Positions 34,901 through 46,864 of a stretch of DNA of 64,000 bases are shown here, piece by piece (position 1 is the first letter of the stretch; each line of letters starts with the position of its first letter). The stretch lies in contig OX344758.2 of NCBI GenBank assembly GCA_947034885.2, positions 3,288,501 to 3,352,500 on the forward strand. The letters run 5' to 3'. Position numbers and translations under genes: made by a program. The DNA comes from Thuidium tamariscinum. Lineage: Eukaryota > Streptophyta > Bryopsida > Hypnales > Thuidiaceae. Below the pieces are notes generated by a model. It had not been told where the DNA came from. It did not search any database and was given only the letters and a program-made list of their open reading frames with translations.

Positions 34901-37550
34901 AAGGTCAGTCCCTCACTTGCCTCTTAATAATAGAGAGGCATACAACATTATAGTTCATAAGTTAAAATAAAATAAAATCATGTTGCTTTCCTGCATGATG
35001 ATTGCTGTACTTGAAAACTGAGTTTCAGACATGAATTCAATGAACACAATTGTGCTTGGGTTTATCAATTTCAACTGTCTAGAAGATTCTACAAATTTGA
35101 TAGAAAACAATTACCCAATGTTCAACCTTTTGTTTGTGTACAAATGCACAAAATTTCATGAAAAATGTATTGTTTTTTCTCATGAAATTCAACAACCTGG
35201 GATACCCTATCGGTCAAGCTTTTGTGTGGATCATCTCTCTGTCCACACCTCCGTTCCAACTCTTCCAAATTCAAGAGCCATCAGTCAATCAATCTCCCAT
35301 TGAAAAAGCAGACATAATTTACTGCTGCGATTCTTACAGAAAGAATCCGAATAACTACACCATGTGCTCCATGGCAGATGAGTCAAGCGACTTTTGCATC
35401 CAATATTCAATTCTAAATTGACTGAAAAAACACACGCATACCTCCAACTGGAAAGAATATATAATTATAATGCAAAAATGTCAGTTCCCTTTCATTCCAA
35501 CACAACGATGATGACATGATGTGCAGAATTGCCTCAGTGGGTGTCCCTTCACGCAGTTGCAGCACTCTTGAGTTGCTATCATGCATTTAGGGTTCCCACC
35601 AGGTGGAGCAGAGTGGCAGCGCATGGGTTGCTCGTTGGAAGCACCGCTGTGTTTTTGAAGAAAGTGTCAGGGTGTGTACGCTTCAGCTCAGCAACGGGCT
35701 TGCACTTGGATTGGCAAGCCTTGATTTCTCTCGACATGCGCAAGCACGACGTGCAGGAGAAGGTTGGGAGTTTCCTGGTTTGGCTGGCCATCGGACTGCA
35801 GTTGGAGGCTTTGGAAGGCTTTTTCCAATCCAAAAGTCAGTTCACAAATCCTTCACAACTCTGTCATAAACGTATTTCATGCATCACAAGATGTGTCACC
35901 AGCAAGCTCCTCAGAACATTTCAAAATATTGAATAATGGAATTCAATGAACTTGAAAGAGAGACACCCTGAAGACTGAAATGTCACATGCAGGAGGTACT
36001 CAAGAGGGCAGTCGTGCTGACAAGCAGACAGCATTCTGCAATTCACATGTTTTCTCTCACATGTCAACCAGTCAAGTGACTGGGAGAGAACCTAGATTTA
36101 GATGTCCTTGAATTTGGAAAACCTCAAGTGGTAGACCTTTATTTAACCTATGCGGCATTACAGCTGGAAGCATATTCACCCTATCAACAAAAAAAATCTG
36201 GTGCGGCATTGCTGCTTCCTGATGAAACTCTGCGAACCATTTACCCCTGACGTGACGCCATTCACGAAGCTCTAATCCTGAATTGAAGAATTCTACGTGC
36301 ATCTGATTCTATAGAGTTGTCTCCTGTTGCAGGAAGTATGATGATTGTGACAGCAGGCTCGGCATTGTGTGCAGCGTGCCTTATCCAAGCATCATCATTC
36401 AAGTGAAACTAAGGAATTTCCAGAAGGAAAAGACACCGACATACCTTCTGTAAAACTGTCTGTGGACCCATGTCATTTTTATCTGCAGAAGGATACTTGC
36501 ATGATTGATTGGACACAGAAGATGCTAAATGAAAGAAGAAGAAACGCACTTGTGTTTGATAGCAGAGAATGGGAGGGTCAAGGTGAGTACAACTGAAACA
36601 TTCAGCTGTAACATGGAGTGTCCTTGTCCACAATTCTCACACAAAGAAACTACTGAAAGTTCATTTCTCACGCTAATTGAGTATTGCTATGAAGATCAGA
36701 GTCAAAACAATGCGTTACAAAGGGTTATCATACAAGCTGTTCAATGCACCCACCTGACGACCTAATTTATATCCACATATGATCAAATTTAAGGAAAATA
36801 TAAGGATTACAAACTTTCATCACAAGCTTCTCAATGTAAGTATTCTTTGACCTAATATGTATCCACACAAATGTCCCACATCCAAAAAACCATACATAAA
36901 TTTCAGATTCAAATTCCTTGCATCTGTTCTGGTAGAAGCATCACCGGTCATGGACAAAGAATGTATAAAGTTACACCACAGGCAAGTGTAATGAAAAGGT
37001 GTGATATCTTACCAAGTATGTGAATGCTAGGTTAGAACCCTAAAACATTTAGAGGACAGCCCCGCTTGAGATAATTTGCATTCACGAGCATGTGACTCTC
37101 TATCCCAGTCCCTGCTTCAAGAGATTAGTATACAACTCCTGATTGCAATTCAACCGGGGGACACGAAAGATGGAGAATCAAACTAGGGCTAGCTAGTAGT
37201 GTGGTAACGTTCACATTCATGGTTGAGAAACAATAAAAGTTGTTGACAATAGAGCGAGGCTATCGATGTGTGTTTATTAGGAACCCTTTCAACTTATCAG
37301 GACGCAACCCCCGAGTAACTCTATTGCACTACGGAACAGAAAAAGATATGATGCTAAAACACAACAGAACGAAGATGAAATCAACTTCCCAGTGGAGGTA
37401 TTTTTTGGGGTATTTTTTTTTCCTGGTTTCTGTTTTTGGAGAACTCATTCATATAAGCTCCTGTGCATAGTAATCTTTACATGGGTTTAATCCCTACACT
37501 GTCAACAACATCAACCCACTGCAACATCATACCGCTAAACGCCCATACAG
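34900..37550. other. Moderate-GC region, no recognisable gene
   Basis: Composition rises compared with the flanks. ORFs at 35529-35936 (+), 35579-35833 (-, Cys-rich with CTSC and CQSKC), 36072-36302 (-) and 36369-36596 (+) overlap and none shows a domain I know. A decayed gene, a non-coding transcript or the distal 3' region of the E2 gene are all possible. I do not call a CDS. Confidence 0.4.
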
Positions 37551-37667
37551 GATTGAGAGAAAAAAAATGTTGATCTCTAGGGTATCACAGGTATACGGTC
37601 GGACAAAAAGAGAAAGAGAGAGAGATCTAGAGGACGACAGTCATGTCCTGTTGTTGTATGTCCCTCC

Positions 37668-37720
37668 ACCAGCAGCACCAGCAGGGGCGGCACTCGCAGT
37701 AGCAGCAACAGCAGCAGCAA
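37668..37720. repeat. Imperfect CAG/GCA trinucleotide tract after the E2 stop
   Basis: AGCAGCACCAGCAGG and AGCAGCAACAGCAGCAGCAA occur within 53 bp just downstream of the UBC7-type stop codon, hence in its likely 3' untranslated region (read as CTG on the transcript). Confidence 0.7.
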
Positions 37721-37753
37721 TGGAAGAAGCTTCCCTTCTCTTCCCTTTCCCGT

Positions 37754-38257
37754 TTACGAAAATTCTTGCGAGCGCCTGACAATTCTTCGGACCTTCCTCT
37801 GAAACTCGTCCCTGGTCTCCCGCCACTCTTTCGCGGCGTCGACATTGGCAGGCGACTCGTCATTGGGATTCGACAGCATGGCGATGATGCTGATGAGAAT
37901 AGTCTCCACGGTGTGCACTGGCGACCATCGCTCGCTGGCAAGCTCGTAGCCATTGGGATCGTCGCCCGGGGCGTGCAGGATAGAGATACAGACACGTCCG
38001 TCGGGGTAGACGTTTGGGTGCCACATCTCAGAGGTGAACCTAACGGTCGGTGGGCTGTTGGGGTAATCGGGAGGGAAGCTCATGATAGCGTTGAAGAAGC
38101 CGCCCTCGTAAAGCGTCTCCGAAGGGCCGATGATGGTCACGTTCCACTCGAACACGCTGCTGTCGTCCACCAAGCCCGCGCTGAAGCCGTCCACGGGATT
38201 CCTAGACAAATCCTTGAGCTGCTTCCGCAACAGCAGGCTCGCCTGATTGTCCGCCAT
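37754..38257 (-). CDS. UBC7: Ubiquitin-conjugating enzyme E2, UBC7/UBE2G class (single exon)
   Basis: Accepts ubiquitin from E1 as a thioester and passes it to substrates with RING E3 ligases; this E2 class serves ER-associated degradation and builds Lys48 chains. 167 residues against 166 in Arabidopsis UBC7. UBC fold throughout: N-terminal helix ASLLLRKQLKDL (6-17), HPN at 80-82, catalytic Cys90 in GRVCISIL, then the acidic-loop insertion HAPGDDPNGYELASERW (95-111) that defines the UBC7/UBE2G class, and the C-terminal helix to SQEFS. Start: the frame is open 35 codons further up, but that stretch is Cys/Trp-rich and unlike any E2, while ATG at 38257 gives the family N-terminus. No intron interrupts the gene, which is unusual for plant UBC7 genes and may mean retrocopying or lineage intron loss. 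Every key residue is intact. Trinucleotide tracts flank it on both sides. Confidence 0.96.
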   Translation of the reverse strand: MADNQASLLLRKQLKDLSRNPVDGFSAGLVDDSSVFEWNVTIIGPSETLYEGGFFNAIMSFPPDYPNSPPTVRFTSEMWHPNVYPDGRVCISILHAPGDDPNGYELASERWSPVHTVETILISIIAMLSNPNDESPANVDAAKEWRETRDEFQRKVRRIVRRSQEFS

Positions 38258-38498
38258 CGCCAACGCCCAACAACAGAAACCCAACAAAACACACCAACAC
38301 CAACACCAACTGCACTCCACGCACACTACCAAGCCACTCAACGAAAGAAACGGCAACCCCAAATCGCAACCCCGAATGAAAACCCGAATGGAACCCGAAT
38401 CGCCAAAATTGTGGATCCAAGCAAGAGGGAAATCCGACCAGCCACCGCCTCGAGTGTTCCGCTACGAAAGCTGTTGAGTAGGAGTAGGAGCAGGAGCC

Positions 38499-38530
38499 CC
38501 AGCAGCAGCAGCAGCCGCAGCAACAGCAAC
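38499..38530. repeat. CAG-type trinucleotide tract upstream of the E2 gene
   Basis: CAGCAGCAGCAGCAGCCGCAGCAACAGCAAC-like sequence in the probable 5' untranslated region of the minus-strand E2 gene (CTG/TTG in the transcript), about 240-270 nt before its start codon. Confidence 0.75.
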
Positions 38531-38619
38531 GGTGATGGAAGTGAAAGAGAGCGCGAGGGGCGAGGGCAAACAAAACCTTGGGTGGAACATTCTGGGCTCT
38601 CAGCAGGTCTGGTGGATGG

Positions 38620-38626
38620 TATATAT
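38620..38626 (-). promoter_or_regulatory. Candidate TATA element of the E2 gene
   Basis: TATATAT about 365 bp upstream of the minus-strand start codon, the only TATA-like word in a GC-richer stretch. It would give a 5' untranslated region of about 330 nt containing the trinucleotide tract. Confidence 0.3.
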
Positions 38627-38780
38627 TTTTCTCAGCCTGGCAAAGGGCCTGGGCCTGGGCTGGGCTTGGGCCTGCAGGCTCGCAACCCCGAAAGGCTTCC
38701 TCCCTTGCCCTGCTGCCATGCCAGCCACCACTCTTGTGCTTCGCCTTCGTTGGCGAAGCTTTTCCGTTGCTGGCTTGGCT

Positions 38781-39665
38781 TTTCCATCACTTTTGTGGAG
38801 ATGGATGACCAAGGGAGGGAAGGAAGAGGTGATATAGGGAGTGGTGTCACTTTGGGGTTGGTTAGGGCTTGCAAGTCGGTGCCAAATTTGGTTGTATGAT
38901 GAGTTGTGGAAGTCGTGGGATTCATGGAATGATGTCAATGTTAGGAAATCATCAAAGACTGAAGATAAAGAATTAACTAGCTTGCAAAATCTTCTTAACT
39001 AATAAGGTAAACCATTTGACTTTTCCATCACTTCTATGGAGATGGATGGTAGGAGGGGAGGGGAGAAGGAGGCGATATAAGACAAGGGACTGCTATCACT
39101 TGGGGGTTGGGTGGGGCTTGTGAGTTGTTCATGTTAAAATTGATTGTTTGAAGATAAAGAATTAACTAGCTTGTAAGATCCTCTTAACTAATAAAGTAAA
39201 CTATTATTTTTTCATCACTTTTGTGGAGATGGAGGGAAGGGTAGAGGGAGGCGATATAAGTTAAGGGAGTGCTATCACTTGGGGGTTGGGTAGGGCTTGC
39301 GAGTTGTTAGTGTTAAAATTGGTTGTTTGATGAGTTATAGGTACTGTGAATGTTAATGTTAGGAAATCATCATGGAATAGAGAGAAAGAATCAACTAGCT
39401 TGTAAGAACTTTTTAACCAATAAAGTGAACCACCACTTTTTCATCAATGTTGTTGAGATGAATGGTAGGAAGGAAAATGGGAGGTGATGTAGGGAGTAGT
39501 GTCACTTTTTAGGATGGTTAGGACTTGTGAGTATTGTTTGTTGAATGATTTATGGGAATTGTAGGTGCCACATAATTATATCAATGCTAGTAAAAGTTAT
39601 GAGGGAATAGGGGGAAAGAATCAACTAGGCTTGCAAGATCTACTTAATTAACTAAGGTAAAATAA
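38781..39665. repeat. Degenerate tandem repeat, four units of about 190-240 bp
   Basis: Each unit opens with TTTCCATCACTTTTGTGGAG (or close), then GGAGG..GATATA, TATCACTTGGGGGTTGG, GGGCTTG, GAATTAACTAGCTTG and TTAACTAATAAAGTAAAC. Units start at about 38781, 39022, 39210 and 39438. Diverged words from the same unit recur to about 42460 (for example AGAGCTTGTAAGAC near 42435), so the array continues in decayed form. It begins about 520 bp upstream of the E2 start. Confidence 0.85.
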
Positions 39666-40076
39666 CCTATTACCACCCTTGTTTCAATCTACCTTTATTT
39701 ATCTACAAGGGACATTTCAAAATAAAAATCTATTTCACAAATATATAACAGAAAAATTCTAATTTGGATGATAATAGGCTCATTCACCTTTAGATATGTA
39801 CTAGAGAATGAGTTTTTCTTCATGTAGCTAAAACTTTCTCATTGATGTGTTTGTTTTTCCACCAACTTTTTCTTTGGAGGATATAGAGGTATTAGAGTGG
39901 TTGGTTTCACTTTATTGTTAGTAGATCTTGTATTTAGATGTCAAAATTGGTTATTCAATTAGTTGAGAGTGTCAAAGTCAGTGAATCATATACTAGCGAT
40001 TGGTTGTTTGAGTAGTCACAAGTGTTGTTGATTAGGACTTGTTTGAGCAGTCGTGGGTGTCAAAGTTGGAAAAAGA

Positions 40077-40508
40077 ATTATTAGGGGGTGCTCATAGGTC
40101 TCAGAGTGAAAGAAAGAATTATTAGCCAGTGGTCATGGATGTCAGAGTCAGAGAATGGATTATTAGCCAGTGGTCATAGATGTCAGAGTCAGAGAATGGA
40201 TTATTAGCTAGTGGTTGTAGGTGTCAGAGTTGGAAAATAATTATTAGGGGGTGCTCATAGGTCTCAGAGTGAGAGAAAGAATTATTAGCCAATGGTCATG
40301 GATGTCAGAGTCAGAGAACGAATTATTAGCTAGTGGTTGTAGGTTTCAGAGTTGGAAAAAGGATTATTAGGGGGTGCTCATAGGTGTCAGAGTCAGAGGA
40401 TGAATTATTAGCTAGTGGTTGTAGGTGTCAGAGTCAGAGACGTGTAGGTGTTAGAATTAGAGATTGAATTATTAGCGGGTGTCTATTTTGAGTAGTCATG
40501 GGTGTTAG
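40077..40508. repeat. 41-bp tandem array with three unit variants
   Basis: Units beginning ATTATTAG start at 40077, 40118, 40159, 40200, 40240, 40281, 40322, 40363 and 40404, all 41 bp apart except one 40; the next is at 40468 after a partial unit. Three variants alternate: A (GGGGTGCTCATAGG), B (CCAGTGGTCATGGATG) and C (CTAGTGGTTGTAGGTG), in the order A-B-B-C-A-B-C-A-C. The ordered reuse of variants points to copying of multi-unit blocks. Confidence 0.93.
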
Positions 40509-41884
40509 AGTTAGAGAAAAAATTATGGTCGTGGGTGTCAGAGTCAAAGAAAGAATTATTAGTAAGTGGTTGTTTGAGTAGTCATGGGTGTTAGAAGTAG
40601 CAAAAGATCTAATAGTAGATTGTTGTTTGAGTAGTTGTAGGTATTAGAAGTAGAAAAAGACTATTAGTAGATGGTTAATTCAGCAACTCTAGATGTGAGT
40701 GTAAGTGAAAGAATTATTAATGGATGATTGTTTGAGTAGCATGAGTGTCAGCATCAATGAAAAAATGATTAATGGATGATTGTTTGAGTATTGTGGGTGT
40801 CAACGTTAATGAAAGAATTATTAATGGGTAATTGCTTGAGCAATCGTGGACATCATTGTCAATGAAGAATTATCAGTGGATTGATATTTGAATAGTTGTA
40901 GGTGTTAGTGTTAAATAAGAATTAACAATGGATGATTGTTTGATTAGTCATGGGTGTAAGAGTCCAAAAAAAAAGAATTAAGAATAGATGGTTGCTTGAG
41001 AAGTCATGGATGCCATAGTCAAAAAAATAATAAATAGTGGATGGGTGTTTGGATAGTAGTGGATATCATTGGCAAGAGTTTGCTAGTGTCAAAATTAAAT
41101 GTTCTACTAATTGCACATGTGAGAGTTAGTGAATCACTAACCATTGGTAGGAAAATTGTGTCCATAATTATTTTAAAATTGTCTACAATGATCCCTTTAT
41201 AGTCATTATGTATGGAGATGATTTTCTACTAGTGAGTGGGTGGAAAGAAAGAATCAAGAGCTTGTAAGATGTACTTGAATTTAATAATCCATGCTTGCAC
41301 CTTTTCAATGATGCCTTTGCTTTTCTATCACTTTTTCCTTTCAACATTTGAGAGAGGGGATAGGGAGGTGAGTGAAATATGAAAGTGGTGTTATTTTGTT
41401 ATTTGTTGAGGCTCACTAGTTAATGCCAAAATTTAATTGTTTGATCAATAGTGGGTGTTAGAGTAAGTAAACTATTAGTGGATGGAGAAAACAAATCAAT
41501 AACTTGCCAAATTTCTTTAACAATTCAATACTTCTATTATTCATGGATGAAACCTTGTTTTGATGAATTTTCTTTTCCATCACTTTTTTGAGGTAATGAA
41601 GGGAATACGAAGGTTTGAGAAGGATGCACTTTAGTATTGGTCATGATTTTTTAATAGGTGTAAATAATTCTTGTTTGATCATCGGTACCTAGATGGTGGA
41701 TGTTACAATTTGCATGTGTGTTAATTATTGGTGCATAGTTGTTTGATTAGTCTTGAATGTCATAGTTAGTGATTTTATTTCTAATGGATGATTATTTAGT
41801 TGATTGTAGGTGTTGAAAACCTCAAGGATGCTAATTTTCATGAAAATGTTGTTGTTTAATTAGCTTTAAATGTCAAAATCTGTC

Positions 41885-42102
41885 AGGCCAGCATTTCTCA
41901 CAAAAAAAAATTAAAAAAAAATTGGGGGGTCTTAAAATATGAAAAAAAGTCCAAATTTTTTTTTCAAAAAAAGAAGAAGTTAATGATGTGGCAGTCGCTT
42001 GACGACGTAGGATTCCTGCAGAACTGCGTTCTCGCGGCAAATTGTGCGATTTCAGGCTGTGGAAACTCGCGGGCTCCTAGAGCCCTCAAATCTCTCCTAA
42101 TG
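41885..42102. mobile_element. MITE, CATTAG-TIR family (copy 3, left end unclear)
   Basis: The right end GCCCTCAAATCTCTCCTAATG (ending 42102) matches the right end of 5625-5969, and the interior holds GTGGCAGTCGCTTGACGACG, as in the 48.4 kb copy. The left end near 41885 (GCATTTCTCAC) is weak. It interrupts the decayed tandem block. Confidence 0.45.
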
Positions 42103-42574
42103 ATTTGTGATGGATGATTGTTTTGTCAATTGTAGATGTTAGAGTTAGTGAATATATTTACCTATGTATGTTTGTTTTTTATGATTTTGGGAATGTATTC
42201 TTGATGAATGGTCGTTAAATCAATTGTAGAAGTCGTAGTCCAGAATTGCATTTATAGGTGTATGGTTGTTGATATTAGTTGTGGATAGTTATTAATTTAA
42301 ATCCCTATGTATGGTTGTTTGATCAATAAAAGGTGTTAAGGTGAGTTTATAAGTATTTGATCTATGATTGTATGATTAGTCTTTGGGTGTCAAAGTCAAT
42401 GAATAAATTTTCTTTGGATCAAGAGAAAGAATAAAGAGCTTGTAAGACCCACCTTAAACTAGATCATTTAATCACCAATAGCTTATACTATTTTGTTGTC
42501 GTTTTCAATTTCTTTTTGCAAAGAGAGAGATAGTGAGAGAGATTGTGCACTATGGAAATTAAAATTAAAATTTC

Positions 42575-42955
42575 CACACACACCAAGCCCCCCCAATGTG
42601 ATTTAAAATATAAATATTAAATATTCTTTTAAATTTGAGCCCCCACCCCCCTCTTATAGTTTTGAAAGGGTGGGCATCTATACAACCAATATGGGATAAA
42701 TGGAATTTGGTTATAGAACCATATATTGTATCTATATTTGTATCAATATCTATATTTTGTACAATATCTAAATTCCGTATCCATATCAATATTTCGTATT
42801 CAATCTCCATATTTAATATCTGATTCGTATCTTAGTATTTGTATCCATATAATTAAATTTTCAAGATCAACAATAGGAATGAGGGGGGGGGGGAGTTTTT
42901 TTCCCAGAAAGAATCTATGGCTATTGATTTTTTAGGGAAGGGGGGTGTTGGTATT
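42575..42955. repeat. Dispersed repeat with degenerate TATTYG/GTATCC core (copy 2)
   Basis: C-run (about 42587-42596), CCCCCACCCCCCTC, a core of TATCTATATTTGTATC-type words (42720-42850), GATCAACAATAGG and a run of twelve G (about 42883-42894). Same order as 225-580 and 46865-47310. Confidence 0.6.
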
Positions 42956-45900
42956 GGGACCATGGGTGACATGCAAATCACCCTAGATAGTGGGTTTTAA
43001 GGGAGATATTAAATTTGTGTCACTATATACTATTATTATTTAGAGAAATAAATGATTGGAGAACCTATAGGATACTTTCAAATCCACTAAAGAAACATAA
43101 TATTTAGGAAGTTTAGTTCAAATCAAAAGATGATATACAACTTAAAAGGTTTACTCAAATCAACTCAAGTATTTGCAATGTCCAAGTCTTCACTATTGGT
43201 AATTGAATGTTAAATATGAAATGGTGAATGGATTAAAATTTAAATTGTCTAAGGTTATAATTTGTACCTATAGGATAATAATTTCACAATATTTAAATGT
43301 AGGCAAAGGGACATTTACAATGTAGATATAAGAGACAAGGTTCAATTTAATAGAAGAATCAATAGGAGGGGCAATTAAAGAAGCATTTGTTTTATTGTTG
43401 ATTAGGGTTGTCATTAGTGGGTGTTAAAATTGGTTGTTTGATCAATCATTTTTAGGGAAAATTATTTTAAAAACCATTTTCACTTCTTTAATAATGGGTT
43501 GTAAAGTAGTTTGAGGCAAAATATTCAGCATTGAATGCATCAAATGATGGAATGGAAATAACAATGAAAAAGACAAAAATATGGTGCAATTTCTTTAAAA
43601 TTCCATTCTATTTAGTTATCTAAATAGAGAAAATAATCTTCACCCTTAAAAGCATGAAGACGAATTATGAAGTTGAGTCCTTAATTTTAAAATATAAAGA
43701 TGAGTCCAACACTAATACTTGTTATTAAAAAAAGTGCATGACAACCTCTATCATTAAAAAATCATTCATAAATATAAGTATGCTAACTACAAGTTCTATT
43801 TAATGATAAAGGCTTTCAACAATGGAAGTCATGACTTTGAATTTAACTAATAATTGATAAGCAATAATAATGTAAGAACCTTTGATATGATACCCTCACA
43901 AAATGATAATCCTCCTATCATGACAAAGTTTGAAAACCAACATCTAGTCTTCATAATCCTTCGTTCTCAATAGAGTTAATCACAAAAAAATTGTTATTGA
44001 AATAGAAAGGATTAATTAAGAATAATATGAAAAATACTACACCAAGCTCCACTACACCTAAATTTAGGTGCTTTAAGGAATTTCATGCGATGCTTTTCTC
44101 AAATTTCAACTTCTGGTCCATCAATAACACACATGTCGTTGCTAATATGTGAGTCTAGGATCTTGAGCATATAAGCCTTGAATTTTAGACACCTATGGGA
44201 TAGGTGTCTATGTTATGAAAACCTTCAATGGTTGCAGGGGACTTAGTTATATTTAGGCTCAAGGCTCATAGGATTACACTTCTATGCTCACATACTAGCA
44301 TTGTTGCATTAATACAATATACTATGATTAACTCTAATGATTGTTGTAGTTTTTATCTAATAATATAAGTTTTTATTTGAATGTGATAATATTGAATTAA
44401 ATAAGTGTTGAAGAAAAATTATAGACAATTGAATTAAAAAAAAATTGAAAAAAATTTGTAGTCAGTTTTATTGAAGAGAAATAGATGCTCAATCCTTAGT
44501 ATCATTTTCAAGTCTTTTTTGGTTGTGAAAATGATCATTTAAAATAGATATCAAACATTTCTTGTAGATTGGCCTAAAATTACTCTCTAATTTTTTTTAA
44601 TTCTTTTGTGTAGTATACACATTTAAAGTCTCATTTAAAGTCTCATTGCTTCTAATTTTAGAATAGTGAACTTTTGAGCAATTTCATATGCAATCTACAA
44701 ACTCACTAATTGAACTTGAGTTTGTAAAAAAGTCATGAAAACTTATTCTCTATATTCATTTATAGCTTTCAAGTTCATTATTATTTATTTTATCATATTA
44801 TGAGAAATGTTTATATTTAATTCAAAATCTTGAAATGAATGATCTATCCATGCCACAAATCACAATTTCAAAAGAACTTGACACATTATGTTTTTCTTAC
44901 AATATTTGGAAAAAAATGACTTTTGAATGTAAACTTATTTTATTTTACAAATTCATATCTTAAGACGAAGATATAAAGAGAAATGATGTTTAAAATGAAA
45001 TAATTATTTGACAAGTGCATATTGAATTTGCTTTAGATTATAGTGTAGGTAGATCATCTTTGTAGTGCATCCTCTCTTAGTTCATAAATGTCAATTATAT
45101 AGTTTCTAGATGGGTTCAATTTGAAGCACTTTTAAAAAAAAGTAATGTAGTTAACGTTGACATTAGATAAGTGACCATTATTATACTCTTTTAGTGCATA
45201 GTCTTGGCACCATGCACTAAGAAAAGTTCCAATTCTAGTGAAATTTATGAAGAGCAATTCTTTTTATTTTTCTTGAATTGGAAGTCAATAATGAATTCAT
45301 GTGGCCATACAATATTTATTGCAATCTTGAATTCAATCTTCTTCTTGAATCTATGAGAAGAATATTTATACTAACCATTATTCTTGAAAAGAAGACTCCA
45401 AACTAATCAAAAAAACCTATGAATTATTTGTAAATTACCCCCTTGAAGATCAAGTGTTCAAATTTTGAATTCTAGATGAATGCAAATACTTCCCAAGTAT
45501 AAAAGAATGCACAATTCTATCCATTTTTATTTGTGAAGATTCTTAAATTAGTTCTTAGCATTTATAAAATACAATATAGGCTCTAATGATTTTGCTTTAC
45601 AAATATTCCATGATTCTAAAGATATTACTTGATTTGATGTCTAAAAAATAACTTTTTAAATTCAAAATACAACCCTTCAAAAACAACTTGAATGAAAAAT
45701 AGTATAAAAATGCCCAAAGTCACTATGATTAGAACTTAGCATTTAGAATTTATAGAAAAAGTTTTTGTGAAAATTACAAATATATAATATACAATCAATT
45801 TTAGAAGGACTTTTTAATTATTGGCTTCAAATCTTATTGAAAATAGTGGTTTGTTTATAAGTTGATCTTACCATGTATACATAGTCTATGAATCATATTT

Positions 45901-46020
45901 TACAACTATTATTTGGGATTCGTCATTAAGCTATTATTCAAAGTTGCGTTTTAAAAAAAATCTTAATAAATTTGGAAATTTAGACTACTCTTTTGTCCTC
46001 AAAGGATTAAAATTCTAATT
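42956..46020. other. AT-rich intergenic, no gene seen
   Basis: Very AT-rich with no ORF of note. About 45770-46012 matches about 10690-10925 (unclassified dispersed repeat). TTTTAGACACCTATGGGATAGGTGTCTA near 44180 is a short perfect-looking inverted repeat (TAGACACCTAT with ATAGGTGTCTA). Confidence 0.5.
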
Positions 46021-46029
46021 CAATTTGAA

Positions 46030-46440
46030 CAGTCTAATTTAGTATTTCGAATCATTATCTACTTCTTCCTATATGTTGTACAATTTCAAATGATTTGAAA
46101 ATTTTCAAGAATGTAGCCAATTTGCCTTGAAAAAATGAGTTTAAAGAAGCATCACCAATATGGATGTTTTTTCATGCAAATATGACCTAGTGAAGTACGG
46201 CTACCTTGTTTTTGTAGGGCCAAAAAATAATTTCTATTGATTCAAACAATAATATCTTGCAATTCACAAAGTAAAAATTTGTGAAGTTTTTTCCACATCA
46301 AGCCTAAATCAACTTACTATAAGATACTACAATTACATGTGATTAATTTTTTTCTCCTTCTAAACTTTGGTACTTGTACTAGAAATAGTAGTTTTGGAGC
46401 ATCTTAGGTGAAAACATAGTCAAAAACTTGTAGGATTACT
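46030..46440. mobile_element. TTAA/CCC-type element, 0.93 kb subfamily (truncated copy)
   Basis: Collinear with the right 400 bp of 22452-23374 (shared words TTTAGTATTT, TTCAAATGATTTGAAAATTTTCAAG, AATATCTTGCAAT, ACATAGTCAAAAAC). The right terminus is decayed (GTAGGATTA instead of TAGGGGTTAA), and the left half is missing. Confidence 0.7.
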
Positions 46441-46864
46441 GCCCCCTAAAGATCCAATCAACCATTTTATTGATAGTCATTGCCCAACTTCAAATAGTAT
46501 TTTTGAGTGGGTTTTGTGTTTTTCAAAAATTTTGCATTTTTTGTGCAAACTAGCCATTGTATTGGCTTTCAAATTTTATATTCAATATTAAGATTGCTGT
46601 AGTCAAACAAAAATTATATGAAAAATAGTATAAAGTATTTTATATAATTTGCCTAATAATTAAAATTTTACTATTTGGAAGAAGTGTTGATGTTCTCATT
46701 AATAAATGTCATGCCTTTTTGATTTAATAGAAATGTTCAATACAAATCAATAGACATTGCAATTTTGATTAGCATTATACTAGATGGCATTGTTTAGACA
46801 ACTTAGTTGTATACTTTGTATCACTATGCACTCAAAATTTTTAATTAGTTGATTTTTAAATTTT

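Larger units (their letters stand above)
39666..42500. repeat. Continuation of the repeat block with GATTGTTTGAGTAGTCRTGG words
   Basis: The motif TTGTTTGAGTAGTCATGGGTGTCA, cut by variable A/G-rich stretches, recurs many times between about 39980 and 41120 and thinly to 42400. It contains the regular 41-bp array (40077-40508) and a CATTAG-family MITE end near 42102. No gene. Confidence 0.7.

Noticed and set aside
35579..35833. Cys-rich minus-strand ORF resembling a small zinc or CHCH protein
   Set aside because: Cys spacing (CX2C, CX3C) does not fit CHCH (twin CX9C) or a known finger, there is no supported start exon, and overlapping plus-strand frames are equally open.
38258..38362. Upstream in-frame extension of the E2 protein by 35 residues
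   Set aside because: The added residues are Cys/Trp/Leu-rich low-complexity sequence, no E2 of this class has them, and ATG at 38257 gives the canonical start and length.
37766..38899. Plus-strand ORF of 377 codons over the E2 gene
   Set aside because: It is the antisense shadow of the E2 coding sequence plus its GC-rich leader; no domain, and the minus-strand protein is clearly the conserved one.
44170..44215. Short inverted repeat TAGACACCTAT / ATAGGTGTCTA as a regulatory site
   Set aside because: An isolated 11-bp palindrome arm pair in AT-rich DNA, with no gene within several kilobases.
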